Shown here in pieces: positions 10,978 to 19,912 of a stretch of DNA of 64,000 nucleotides; the stretch's first letter is position 1; the number at the start of each line of letters is the position of its first letter. The notes under the pieces are model-generated. The model had not been told where the DNA came from, ran no database searches, and saw only the letters and a list, made by a program, of their open reading frames with translations. Both the position numbers and the translations under genes were made by a program. The DNA is from Legionella massiliensis (GTDB lineage Bacteria; Pseudomonadota; Gammaproteobacteria; Legionellales; Legionellaceae), in the NCBI RefSeq assembly GCF_000756815.1, contig NZ_CCVW01000001.1:1354001-1418000 (forward strand), given 5' to 3'.

Positions 10978-11155
10978 TATTATTACCTCTACTATTATTT
11001 AAGCCGTAATGCTTAAAAATTATCTAATTGTACTTTAATTTACAAGAGGGATCTAAGATATTTCGTGCATAATCTTGTTTATTTTGTTATTATAATGAGC
11101 ATTTTTTACTTAATAAAACCCTTTATTAGGTGCGCTTTAAATATTTGGAACCCCT

Positions 11156-12859
11156 ATGACACAAGAATCAGCAAGCTTCTCCTCCCTTAATCTATCAGAT
11201 AGCTTATTAAAAGCGCTTGAGGATATGAAGTTTAAAACACCATCGCCTATCCAGGCTAAAACTATCCCATTATTATTGCAAGGGCAGGATGTTATTGCCC
11301 AGGCACAAACAGGAACAGGTAAGACAGCAGCCTTTGCCTTACCTATTCTTCAACGTTTATCTGCAAAATCACAGGCAACACAAGCTTTAATTCTGGCGCC
11401 AACCCGTGAATTGGCGATTCAGGTGGCTGAGCAGTTTGAAGCCTTGAGTGTCCACCAACACATTACAGTTTCGGTCCTTTGCGGTGGCCAGGACTATCGT
11501 CGGCAATTGAAGCAACTCCGTGATGGAGCGCAAGTTGTCGTAGGTACGCCAGGGCGGATTCTTGATCATATCGATCGAGGTACTTTGCAATTAGGTCAAT
11601 TATCTACCTTTGTTCTTGATGAAGCTGATGAAATGTTGCGCATGGGATTCATCGAAGATGTGGAAATGATCCTGTCTAAATTGCCTGAGAAAAGGCAAAT
11701 GGCTTTATTTTCAGCAACTATGCCTCATCGTATTCGCCAGATTGCTAACAGCTACTTGAACGAGCCGGTTTCTGTGGAAATACGTGCCGAAACTGCGACA
11801 GTTAAAAGTATTGAACAGCGCTTCCTTTTTGCATCAAACGCTCAAAAACCCGATGCCTTGTTACGTATCTTAGCGGTTGAGGATTACCAGGGCGTTATGG
11901 TGTTTGTGCGTACCAAAAGCAGTACAGAAGACGTGGCCGAAGTATTACAGCAGCAGGGCTATCGTGCCATGGCAATCCATGGGGATATTACCCAGGCTTT
12001 GCGTGAGAAAATAATTGCGCAATTCAGACAGGGGGCAATTGATGTTTTAGTTGCTACTGATGTTGCCGCGCGTGGGTTGGATGTAGAGCGAGTAACCCAT
12101 GTTATTAACTATGATGTACCCCATGATTGCGAAACCTATGTTCACCGCATTGGTCGTACCGGAAGGGCTGGCCGTAGTGGCGTGACTATATTATTTGCGA
12201 CTCCAAAAGAATCGCGTATTTTAAATACCATTGAACGCCATACTCGCCAACGTATTGAAAAGGTCATAGTACCAAATGACTACATGATTCAAACGGCAAG
12301 ACAACAACGTTTTATGGCAAATATCAGTGCTCGTCTAGAGCATGAGCATCTGCCCGCTTATCAACGAATTGTTGAAGGCTTCCTAAAAGAGCATGATGTA
12401 TCTGCGCTTGATGTAGCCGCAGTCTTAGCCCTGATGTTACATCAGGACAAACCTTGGCAAGTTGATTTACCCAAACCAACACGCCCAGCTAAAGAGGCTC
12501 GAGTCAGGGATAGTGAATTCAAAGCAGGTCGTGGCGAACGAGGCGAACGAAATGGCCGGGGTTCGAATGAACGTAGTCGTGGTGATCGCAGCGATAGAAA
12601 AAATTTCCGCGATGATCATCCACAAGAGTTATTCAGAATTGATGTAGGCCGTGTGCACGGTGTGAAACCGGGCAATATTGTTGGTGCCATTGCCAATGAA
12701 GCTGGCTTACAAAGTCGTCATATTACCGGACTTAAAATTCATGATGACCACTCTACGGTACGCCTACCAAAAGGTATGTCGAAAGAAGTATTTCAGGATT
12801 TAAATAACGCTTGGGTTTGCGGTCGCCAGCTAAAGTTGACCTCCCTCGGCGCAGCCTAA
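11156..12859 (+). CDS. deaD: DEAD-box ATP-dependent RNA helicase (DeaD/CsdA)
   Basis: RNA helicase involved in ribosome assembly, mRNA decay and cold adaptation. All helicase motifs are present: Q motif (MKFKTPSPIQAKTIP), AQTGTGKT near residue 50, PTRELAIQ, DEADEM near 153, SAT, VATDVAARGLD and HRIGRTGRAGR. A basic RGER-rich linker (about 435-480) leads to a DbpA-type RNA-binding domain at the C-terminus (IDVGRVHGVKPGNIVGAI). The 567 residues match the DeaD subgroup. A long AT-rich leader (about 170 bases from the divergent gene) with TATAAT at 11091-11096 precedes it, compatible with cold-responsive leader regulation, though I see no defined cold-box. Confidence 0.95.
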   Translation: MTQESASFSSLNLSDSLLKALEDMKFKTPSPIQAKTIPLLLQGQDVIAQAQTGTGKTAAFALPILQRLSAKSQATQALILAPTRELAIQVAEQFEALSVHQHITVSVLCGGQDYRRQLKQLRDGAQVVVGTPGRILDHIDRGTLQLGQLSTFVLDEADEMLRMGFIEDVEMILSKLPEKRQMALFSATMPHRIRQIANSYLNEPVSVEIRAETATVKSIEQRFLFASNAQKPDALLRILAVEDYQGVMVFVRTKSSTEDVAEVLQQQGYRAMAIHGDITQALREKIIAQFRQGAIDVLVATDVAARGLDVERVTHVINYDVPHDCETYVHRIGRTGRAGRSGVTILFATPKESRILNTIERHTRQRIEKVIVPNDYMIQTARQQRFMANISARLEHEHLPAYQRIVEGFLKEHDVSALDVAAVLALMLHQDKPWQVDLPKPTRPAKEARVRDSEFKAGRGERGERNGRGSNERSRGDRSDRKNFRDDHPQELFRIDVGRVHGVKPGNIVGAIANEAGLQSRHITGLKIHDDHSTVRLPKGMSKEVFQDLNNAWVCGRQLKLTSLGAA

Positions 12860-12871
12860 TAACTGACTAGC

Positions 12872-12916
12872 GAAAGGCTGACTTTTGACGCATCTTGCGC
12901 GAAAAATCAGCCTTTC
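12872..12916 (+). terminator. Stem-loop after deaD
   Basis: GAAAGGCTGACTTTTG pairs with CGAAAAATCAGCCTTTC across a short loop. No T-run follows on the plus strand, so it may be a stabilising 3' hairpin rather than a full intrinsic terminator. Confidence 0.5.
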
Positions 12917-12930
12917 TCTCAGCAAGATCT

Positions 12931-13008
12931 GTAGCCTGGATGTAACGAAACAAAGTCCAGGAAGTCGAATCACTGCTCCCGGATTTCGCTTCGCTACATC
13001 CAGGCTAC
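12931..13008. repeat. 78-bp inverted repeat, 'GTAGCCTGGATG' family
   Basis: Begins GTAGCCTGGATGTAACGAAA and ends CGCTACATCCAGGCTAC. A near-identical, more symmetrical copy is at 40903-40980, and a related but distinct one (GTAGCCTTGATGCAGGGCAG) at 57622-57705. The gap 12860-13219 otherwise holds the deaD stem-loop and AT-rich sequence in front of the next gene, without a supportable reading frame. Confidence 0.8.
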
Positions 13009-13219
13009 CTTCAATCCACGCAACAACACCTCCTCGCAAGAAGGCAAAGGCTTTTCCAGGTAAGCTGCATTCAAATCCAGCTTTTCTCTTCATGATGAAA
13101 GAAAGAACCATAGCTTTTTATTGAGCTTATTTGTGAAATTTTGTTTTATGTGCTCTTAAATTCCCCTTTTTTTTGCTTTATCATGGCTCTCTGTAATTTT
13201 TAGAGCAGATAGAAAACTC

Positions 13220-13879
13220 ATGTTTTTAACGTTTATTATGGATGTAGAAATGCATTTGAGAGTGACAATGGCGTGTCTGCACACTCACAATCTAAAAGAG
13301 GCTGATAGGCAGATTAAGCTGGTGTATGAAAAGTTATTGTCTTGTAATGCCTATGATAAAGAAATTGAAGCCAATAGTGATTACCAAAAACGAATGGGTA
13401 GGACATTAGAATACTTTACCTACTTCAGGAACTATCTGCTCATACAAAGCATTCATTTTCTAATCCTGCGAACTAGTAGTTCCTTGTATGTATCTAACCT
13501 TGATGAGGCAGGCGTTTTACTAGGAGATGCGATAAAGCGGCTGAATTATGCTGCTGCAATTTATCAGGATGCTCTTAACAATGATTTGGGGAAGACACAG
13601 CCTTATATTTCATATCCTGACGCTCTTAAGGACTTGGATTTTAGGTTGAGAGAAGTACAAGTAAAATATAATTGTGACCGAGCTGCCAATCGAATTTTAA
13701 GCAATATAGTTAATTTTAATGCAAATCAGGTTGCTATGGGTTTAGACAGAGACAGATCTAGAGTAGATACCAATAACCCCAATGCTAGCGCTCTGAGGCG
13801 CTTTGGAAAATTTTCTCTAGTAATAGCAAGGCCTAAGCGGGAAGAACAAGGCAGCTTAGAATTGTCTCTTCCCTATTAG
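13220..13879 (+). CDS. Hypothetical helical protein
   Basis: A 219-residue protein that I cannot assign. It appears mostly alpha-helical and soluble, with TPR-like spacing early on (MACLHTHNLKEADRQIKLVYEKLL) and a basic, disordered C-terminus ending KREEQGSLELSLPY. A short Glu pair near a hydrophobic tail is compatible with, but far from proof of, a Dot/Icm C-terminal signal. The ribosome site is weak; ATG 13220, ATG 13238 and ATG 13250 are all possible starts. It is flanked by repeats on both sides, as often seen for accessory genes here. Confidence 0.55.
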   Translation: MFLTFIMDVEMHLRVTMACLHTHNLKEADRQIKLVYEKLLSCNAYDKEIEANSDYQKRMGRTLEYFTYFRNYLLIQSIHFLILRTSSSLYVSNLDEAGVLLGDAIKRLNYAAAIYQDALNNDLGKTQPYISYPDALKDLDFRLREVQVKYNCDRAANRILSNIVNFNANQVAMGLDRDRSRVDTNNPNASALRRFGKFSLVIARPKREEQGSLELSLPY

Positions 13880-13933
13880 ATGCCGTCATTGCATTCGCAA
13901 TGATGGCTGCTCTGTGTTGTAGGGATAAGCAAA

Positions 13934-14073
13934 GTAATAGGTTACCCCGTCACCCAACATAGCCCGTCATCCTGAGCGCAGCGAAGGATCTCCTGAATCT
14001 GGTACCGTGCCAATCCCGGAGATCCTTCGCTGCGCTCTGGATGACAGAATGCAGGGATAGCGTGTCTTATTAC
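13934..14073. repeat. 140-bp inverted-repeat element, 'GTAATAGG' family
   Basis: Left end GTAATAGGTTACC; arms GTCATCCTGAGCGCAGCGAA and TTCGCTGCGCTCTGGATGAC; right end GTCTTATTAC. Same organisation as 34081-34218. It lies between convergent genes and has no reading frame. Confidence 0.8.
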
Positions 14074-14144
14074 TAAGTAAAATAGGCCAGCCTATACCTT
14101 GCTTAATAACAGTTGGCAATAAGCTCCGCAATTACCAACAGGCC

Positions 14145-15434
14145 CTATATTTCCTTAAGTTTATTAAAATTGCTTTTTGTTAGGTTAAAACTGTCTCGAT
14201 AATATAAAAGGCAGCCTAATAGACCCACAAGCAGGGCACCCGCCATAGCACAGTATGGGATAATCACAAGAGAGCGATGGTAAGATTCCAGCGTGTATAA
14301 TCTTAATCCTTCCTCAGTCAAAGTCCCTGTCCAGCCACTATCCATTCGCTGTCCTATCAGAGTATGAAAAAAAGAGCCTCCTAGCATGTTGATACAGTTA
14401 AGAAAAGCGACAGTGACCCCTAAGAGTTGAGGACTTACAAGATCAGCCCCGGTGGCGAAAACAATCACCTGATAGCAACACATCATCCCTATTAGAAAGA
14501 ACAATCCAGCAAACCAATACCAGTTATAGCTAGCTGTTGCGAGCACTGAGGTAAAGGCAAAGGCCATTAACAAGCCAGCAACGAGGATGACTTTATAATT
14601 GCCTAAACGCTTGCTGAAAAAGGCCAGCATGGGGCCACCAAAAAGCATACCGATAAAAATAAAAGAAACTAACTGTGCAGCATCACCCTTCGCTAAATTG
14701 AAGGAGGTCATTAGATAGGGTACACCCCAAACATCAGCGAAGCCCTCAAGTGAGCCAACCATTAAAAAATTAGCGATAGCTAAAAGCCAGATAAAAGGTG
14801 AGCAAAGCAGTGTTTTAAAATACCTTAGTTTGAAAGAGTCAGCTCCTTGCTGCACGCTGGCTTGAGGGCTACGTAAGAATAAATAAGCACTTAGACCAAG
14901 CAAGATAGCAACAATAGCCAAGGTTTCCGCAACATTTTGCCAACTATAATGCGCTACAAGTAAGCTGACCGGCTTGCCGCCATAAATAGCGCCTAGCAGG
15001 CCGACGGTAAAGGAAAGTCCAATCATCCGAGCATAGAGATTCTTGGGAAACCATTCAGAGACAACCTTTGATACTCCCAAGAAACCCACGGCAGAGCCAG
15101 CACCGATAAGCAAACGACTTAGACAGGCAAGATACCAATTGTTGGTATAGCTGAAGGTTAAGGTCGCTAAACCACAAAGAAGGGCGAAGCTGAATACCAC
15201 ATAACGTGCACCGAAGCGTTCAAGCATAATTGCGACGGGAATTTGCATACCCGAATAACCATAGTAATAAAGGGCAGCAAGAAAGCCAAAATGGCTGGCA
15301 TCAATTGAAAACTGCCCCATGATTTGCTGCATCATGAGGCCAGGCCACAAGCGCAGAATAAATTGATAAGCAAAAAAGAATAAAGGGAAGAGCCACATTA
15401 GATAGGAAAGAACATATTTATTTTGATAAGACAT
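14145..15434 (-). CDS. MFS transporter, substrate unknown
   Basis: A 429-residue transporter with 12 predicted membrane segments. The N-terminus (YVLSYLMWLFPLFFFAYQF, then LWPGLMMQQIMGQF) and the loop-2 region with ERFGARY followed by GAGSAVGFLGVSK resemble the group of MFS proteins expanded in Legionella and Coxiella, some of which carry siderophores, amino acids or nucleosides; the substrate cannot be named here. I chose the second ATG (15434), because GAGGTGG lies at the correct distance upstream; the first ATG at 15446 overlaps that site. It stands as a single gene between repeats and a 209-base spacer before a membrane protein gene on the same strand. Confidence 0.85.
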   Translation of the reverse strand: MSYQNKYVLSYLMWLFPLFFFAYQFILRLWPGLMMQQIMGQFSIDASHFGFLAALYYYGYSGMQIPVAIMLERFGARYVVFSFALLCGLATLTFSYTNNWYLACLSRLLIGAGSAVGFLGVSKVVSEWFPKNLYARMIGLSFTVGLLGAIYGGKPVSLLVAHYSWQNVAETLAIVAILLGLSAYLFLRSPQASVQQGADSFKLRYFKTLLCSPFIWLLAIANFLMVGSLEGFADVWGVPYLMTSFNLAKGDAAQLVSFIFIGMLFGGPMLAFFSKRLGNYKVILVAGLLMAFAFTSVLATASYNWYWFAGLFFLIGMMCCYQVIVFATGADLVSPQLLGVTVAFLNCINMLGGSFFHTLIGQRMDSGWTGTLTEEGLRLYTLESYHRSLVIIPYCAMAGALLVGLLGCLLYYRDSFNLTKSNFNKLKEI

Positions 15435-15643
15435 TTGCCACCTCATTGTTTAGGTGATTTAGAAGGGATTCGGTTTAATAATTGGTGTATGAGATGAGAT
15501 CGGCTATTTAGCCGATAATAATTGGCAAAGTGGAGATTGAGATGAGGTTATAAGATTCAGTCAGCATTGTTCAAAAAAAGTTTCATAAGGCTATTAAAAA
15601 ACTATACAGAACTTTTAAGAAACATAAAAGCCTTATTTTGTAA

Positions 15644-16678
15644 TTATTGATAATGCCGTGCCTGCAAGAGCTCTTGTAATACCTTGGGCAAGAACGATTG
15701 CATTTTATTGGTAATCGCTACCTCATGTTTTTGCCATAAGGTTCCAAGATAGATGATGGCCAGGCCAATAAAAGTTAAGGCAAAGGGGAATAGAAGGCTG
15801 TCTTTAAAAATAGCATCGGCAAGATGGCCAAGATAGAAGCTAAACCCAAGTCCGCCAAAGATGACAAAAACCTTCCTCACGAGAATCAAGCCAACCCCGA
15901 TCAGCAGGAGGTTAATGCACATATAGAGGAATTTTGATAATTCGCTATTCGAATTTAGACAAGATAAACCACCCCAGAAGGTTATGACACCAAAAAGGTA
16001 AAGCCAAAAGGCATAATCCGCTGAATGACGCGATTCGACATCGACCCAAAGGGCTAGCAAGAGCGTAGCCAAGCCAAAGTATAGGGAAACCTTAGCGCTT
16101 AAGTCGAAACTGTAGCTGTCAACGGCGATCATGGATGTTAAATCCATTGACATATACCAAAGTGTCACTGCAATCGGCATCACCATAAATGGATAACGAT
16201 AAATCCAAGCTAGAATAAGGCCCACTAATAAGGTACCTAATTCCATAAAAATCCAATGCCATTGTATATAGTAGTGGTAATCACGGTAAGGTGAGTCGTC
16301 AGGCCACCATCCCATACCACGCTGTAATCCATAAATGGCCAGTGGAGTTAGGGCAACCACAAAAGTAGCGCAAATTCCGGCAGGAATGGGATAGTCTTTG
16401 TTTTTAAACATGGACGATAAATAAAGGCCTGCAAAGGCGTAAATCAGAGATATAAAAAAGATTCCCCAACCGCCAAAAGTTTCCCAACCCAGAGTCATAA
16501 ATAGAGTCATCGCGCAGATGGCTATTAATCCTCCGAGATAATATAAGACATTAGTAATATTGAAACGCGGACTTTGCTCGGGTTGATTCTGCAAAAACGT
16601 TAATAGAGATTCAGCTTGTTGTTCGCTAATAATTTTAGCTTCAACCGCTTTGGCAAGAGTGTCATGTGAAATATTCAT
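15644..16678 (-). CDS. DUF2157-like integral membrane protein
   Basis: A 344-residue protein. The first 40 residues form a soluble helical segment (LAKAVEAKIISEQQAESLLTF) typical of DUF2157 proteins, followed by about nine membrane segments starting NVLYYLGGLIAICAMTLFM. Function is unknown for the family. The C-terminus is short and basic. It faces away from plaA across a 377-base AT-rich gap that contains the plaA promoter. Confidence 0.7.
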   Translation of the reverse strand: MNISHDTLAKAVEAKIISEQQAESLLTFLQNQPEQSPRFNITNVLYYLGGLIAICAMTLFMTLGWETFGGWGIFFISLIYAFAGLYLSSMFKNKDYPIPAGICATFVVALTPLAIYGLQRGMGWWPDDSPYRDYHYYIQWHWIFMELGTLLVGLILAWIYRYPFMVMPIAVTLWYMSMDLTSMIAVDSYSFDLSAKVSLYFGLATLLLALWVDVESRHSADYAFWLYLFGVITFWGGLSCLNSNSELSKFLYMCINLLLIGVGLILVRKVFVIFGGLGFSFYLGHLADAIFKDSLLFPFALTFIGLAIIYLGTLWQKHEVAITNKMQSFLPKVLQELLQARHYQ

Positions 16679-16987
16679 TTCATCAATCTCAATTGGATGT
16701 CTGCCTTAATTTAAAGTATAGATGTTATTAACATCAGTTATTAAAAGGGTTTTGTTTTTTCTCAGTATTTTTAGTTATAAGACCAGTAAATATTGAATAT
16801 TCAACAAATTAAGAGTTGTTTACAAACCTCGAGTTATTTATTAAATTATTTTTCATATTTTTATTGATAACCGACGTTAACTTGTCGAATCTCTGAGAGG
16901 TCTCCAAATGCAGGCACAAAACCACATTCTGAAAATTTGCTTTTATTGTGTTTATGGCGCGGAATAGATATTCAGTCTGTAAAAAAA

Positions 16988-17016
16988 TTGCTTGCTTAAA
17001 AGGTTGTTATTATAAT
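16988..17016 (+). promoter_or_regulatory. Predicted sigma-70-type promoter of plaA
   Basis: TTGCTT and TATAAT are separated by 17 bases, with TATAAT at 17011-17016, 39 bases upstream of the plaA ATG. The remainder of the gap 16679-17055 is AT-rich, with no reading frame or repeat that I can support. Confidence 0.6.
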
Positions 17017-17055
17017 CTGGCTGTTTCGTAAAAATTCAATTAACTAAGGTTGCAG

Positions 17056-18015
17056 ATGAGACTTCTATTTTCAGTGTTTGCGTTAATCCTATCTGGTTTT
17101 GTTCATGCTACCCCTTTAGATAAGATCGTTGTTTTTGGTGACAGCTTATCTGATAACGGTAACCTTTATCAGCTGACAGAGCATTTTGTTCCTAACTCTC
17201 CTCCTTATTACGAAGGGCGTTTTACCAATGGACCTGTATGGGTCGAAGCTTTAGCTGAATCTTATTATCATGAGAATAGCTCCGCTTATTTACGTGATTA
17301 TGCCTTTGGTGGTGCCTCAATTTCTGATGACCCCAGGCTTCCTACTTTAAAAAATCAAATAGCCCTGTATTTGAATGCCCATCAGGGAAAGGCTGATGAA
17401 AACAATTTATATATCATATGGATTGGTGCTAACAATTACGTCGCGATGCCTAATGAAGATGTTGATCAGACCGTAGCTAAGGTTACCATGGGTATCAGAG
17501 CTGGTGTGGAATCGCTAATCAAGGGTGGGGCAAAACATTTTATGTTAGTTAATTTACCCGATTTAGGCATCACACCTATGCCGAAAGAGCTATTTGATGA
17601 CCCGGATAACCCGGATAAGGTAGATCAGGTTAGAGAGTTACTCTCAAGGTACTCAAATAAGCATAATGATCTTCTACCGCAGACGGTTAGTGATTTGAAA
17701 GACGCTAATCAGGGAGTTGATGTTCTGCTTTTTGATGCCAATTCGGAAATAAGCCATATTTCCGCTGAGGGGAAGTTTAACAATATTACACAGTCATGTT
17801 ATGCAACCCGTATCGATAAGCCGACAGCTAATGTAAGTTTGCAAATTGCTGCGAAGGTAAAATTACCACCAACACCTAATGAAAATCTCTGTAAGGAATT
17901 TTTATTCTTTGATGCCTTACATCCAACAGTGAAGGTTCATCGGCTTTTTGCTGCGAAGGTAAAAGAGTTTTTAACAACAAATGGAATCGAATTCTCCTCA
18001 ACAACAGCCGGTTAA
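17056..18015 (+). CDS. plaA: Secreted GDSL lysophospholipase A, PlaA-like
   Basis: Exported lipase of the GDSL/SGNH family; in L. pneumophila PlaA is the main secreted lysophospholipase A, exported by the type II system. The 319-residue precursor starts with a signal peptide (MRLLFSVFALILSGFVHA). Block I is VVFGDSLSDNGN with the nucleophile Ser; the Gly block is FAFGGAS; GANNY is the Asn block III; and DALHPT near the C-terminus supplies Asp and His. Two cysteines (QSCYA and NLCKE) flank a C-terminal insert that may act as a disulphide loop, a feature of PlaA/PlaC activation. ATG 17056 follows AAGG with normal spacing. It could also be a PlaC or PlaD relative, but length fits PlaA better. Confidence 0.85.
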   Translation: MRLLFSVFALILSGFVHATPLDKIVVFGDSLSDNGNLYQLTEHFVPNSPPYYEGRFTNGPVWVEALAESYYHENSSAYLRDYAFGGASISDDPRLPTLKNQIALYLNAHQGKADENNLYIIWIGANNYVAMPNEDVDQTVAKVTMGIRAGVESLIKGGAKHFMLVNLPDLGITPMPKELFDDPDNPDKVDQVRELLSRYSNKHNDLLPQTVSDLKDANQGVDVLLFDANSEISHISAEGKFNNITQSCYATRIDKPTANVSLQIAAKVKLPPTPNENLCKEFLFFDALHPTVKVHRLFAAKVKEFLTTNGIEFSSTTAG

Positions 18016-18152
18016 TAAGTTAGATTATTTCGAAGGTTGTTCAGGATGATGGTAGAGTTGTAAGCATCGTAAGTGTAATAGGTCCGCTTGTAAGTAGTAA
18101 TTTCAGGCAGGGATCTTGCTTGCGAAGGATTAGAATAAATCAAGGAAGGTTA

Positions 18153-18875
18153 ATGATGCGATTCTTTTTGGGACTTTGTCTACTAGCTGTATTTTCCGTG
18201 CATGAGGTTTGCGCGGAAACCCTTGAAATTCAAGCTAGTGGACAAAAAACCAAATTAACCTATTGGGCTGCGCAAAGCAAAATACAGTATGGCGGGTTGC
18301 TGATTGTTGCTGGTGGAGAACCTCAGGATGGTATTAGAGTGCTCAAAAAGCTATGCAGGCGCTTGTCGAAATCAGGATGGTCAGTTGCCTTTTTAAATGC
18401 TTATCAACTAGGCGATAAAGCAAATTGGACAGCACAATTGCCCGAGGCCTTATCTGCCTTGCGTCAGAAAAATATTTCAAACTTGGTCTTGCTTCATTAT
18501 GGAGCTCAGCTAGGTCCCTTATTAGATTATTTCTCTAAATTACAACAAATTAACGGTTTAATTTTGCTTTCAGCCTTTGATCTGAAGTCCCCAACAGAAT
18601 CAGCAGCTTCACTAGAAAAAATCGCATTCCCAGTATTCGATATGGTAGGGCAATTTGATTATGACACCGTTAGCAGGCAGGCTGCCTTGCGTCGAAAAAC
18701 TGTTCATTCTAACAATTATCTACAGTATAAACTTCCAGGTGCAGCACATGACTATGCCTATACAGATGCTATGTTGGCTGCTTATCTCCATGGTTGGATG
18801 AGGCATTTGGCACCTAAGAAAACACCCGATAATTTATCTGCCGGTGGACCACCAACCTTGCGTATTAGGAATTAG
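18153..18875 (+). CDS. DUF3530-like exported alpha/beta-hydrolase-fold protein
   Basis: A 240-residue protein with an N-terminal signal peptide (MMRFFLGLCLLAVFSVHEVCA). The body has alpha/beta-hydrolase spacing: GGLLIVAGGEPQDG for the first strand and oxyanion region, LVLLHYGAQLG where a nucleophile elbow would be expected (no G-x-S-x-G), GLILLSAF, VFDMVGQFDYD, and GAAHDY with a candidate His. This matches DUF3530, many members of which have lost the catalytic Ser. ATG 18153 has AAGGAAGG upstream. It lies 137 bases after plaA, and may share its promoter. Confidence 0.65.
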   Translation: MMRFFLGLCLLAVFSVHEVCAETLEIQASGQKTKLTYWAAQSKIQYGGLLIVAGGEPQDGIRVLKKLCRRLSKSGWSVAFLNAYQLGDKANWTAQLPEALSALRQKNISNLVLLHYGAQLGPLLDYFSKLQQINGLILLSAFDLKSPTESAASLEKIAFPVFDMVGQFDYDTVSRQAALRRKTVHSNNYLQYKLPGAAHDYAYTDAMLAAYLHGWMRHLAPKKTPDNLSAGGPPTLRIRN

Positions 18876-18878
18876 CCA

Positions 18879-19736
18879 CTACCAACCCTTAGACTCACAG
18901 ATTTGTTCATAAGCCTTGGTAATTTTTTGTGTTTTATCATTCGCTATTTTAATCATTTCTTCTGGCAGTCCTTGTGCAATGAGCTTATCAGGGTGATTGC
19001 GGCTAATTAATCGTCTGTAGGCGCGCTTGGTTTCTTGCTTATTGGCATTCGGATTCAATTCTAAAATTGCGTAAGCCTGTGCAAGAAAGCTATCTTGGGC
19101 ATTCTGTTGGGTTGATTGATAGCCACGACTGCGATTATAACTATGGCTCCCTTGGTTAGGACTATTACCGAAATCGGTGTAAAACTGATATTGCTCATGC
19201 AAGGGTGCTAAGCCCATTCGCCTGAATATGATGTCCAGTGCCTGTATTTTTGAGGCTGATAAACCATCAGTCTGTGCGGCGCGGTATTGGATATCGATAA
19301 ATAGCTTTAATAATTCTGGATTATCACGGCAAGTATCAAGGAGTCGATTTACCATCTGTCCTAAATCAAAATTTGCTGCCTTACCTTGATTAAAAAAATT
19401 CTGCGCCGCTCGCTTTTGTTCGCGATTAAGACCCATGTCATGCATTAGCGTAGTCGCCATATTAATTTCTTGCTGTGATACACGCCCATCTGCCTTAGCA
19501 ATATGTCCGATGACAGAGAATGTTGCTTCAAAAAATACTTTTTGGATAAGTTGGCGGCGCTCAACACGGTAATGCCAATAGGGCTTGCTGTAATGCCCTG
19601 ACAAGGTGCGGTCAAAAAAATTACCAATCAGAAGGCCAAAGAGTGCGCCGGCTGAACCGCCTATTAGGAAGCCGAGGAAGGCACCAACAATTTTCCCCCA
19701 CCAGCGATTAGTAGTAAAAAACTCACGAACATTCAT
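18879..19736 (-). CDS. djlA: DjlA, membrane-anchored DnaJ co-chaperone
   Basis: Type III inner-membrane J-protein that stimulates DnaK. The 285-residue chain has an N-terminal membrane helix with glycine-rich spacing (GKIVGAFLGFLIGGSAGALF), a TerB-like central domain (about 65-175; AKADGRVSQQEI and AAQTDGLS), a Gln/Asn/Ser-rich linker, and a C-terminal J domain with the HPD motif in NHPDKLI. In L. pneumophila, DjlA homologues are linked to stress survival and intracellular growth. It converges with the DUF3530 gene (4-base gap) and diverges from waaA. Confidence 0.94.
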   Translation of the reverse strand: MNVREFFTTNRWWGKIVGAFLGFLIGGSAGALFGLLIGNFFDRTLSGHYSKPYWHYRVERRQLIQKVFFEATFSVIGHIAKADGRVSQQEINMATTLMHDMGLNREQKRAAQNFFNQGKAANFDLGQMVNRLLDTCRDNPELLKLFIDIQYRAAQTDGLSASKIQALDIIFRRMGLAPLHEQYQFYTDFGNSPNQGSHSYNRSRGYQSTQQNAQDSFLAQAYAILELNPNANKQETKRAYRRLISRNHPDKLIAQGLPEEMIKIANDKTQKITKAYEQICESKGW

Positions 19737-19912
19737 TTAATTCTTACTTCCACTTATTGTTACTAATAATTCTAGCTGCAAAATGCTTTTGATTAAACTT
19801 TTTACTTTGAAAGTCGATTTTCAGAGGTTTACCGCGGAAGTGCGGCTATAATCGCAAATTCCCTAGTTCAAAATTACAAAATAAAGATATAATCGCTCTT
19901 TTTCAAATAGAG

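Noticed and set aside
12885-13124. Two opposed frames of 79 and 93 residues
   Set aside because: They cover the deaD stem-loop and an inverted repeat; translation of the repeat explains them.
13934-14073. CRISPR-like repeated palindromes
   Set aside because: Copies are dispersed singly across the window, without regularly spaced repeats or spacers or cas genes; they are inverted-repeat mobile elements.
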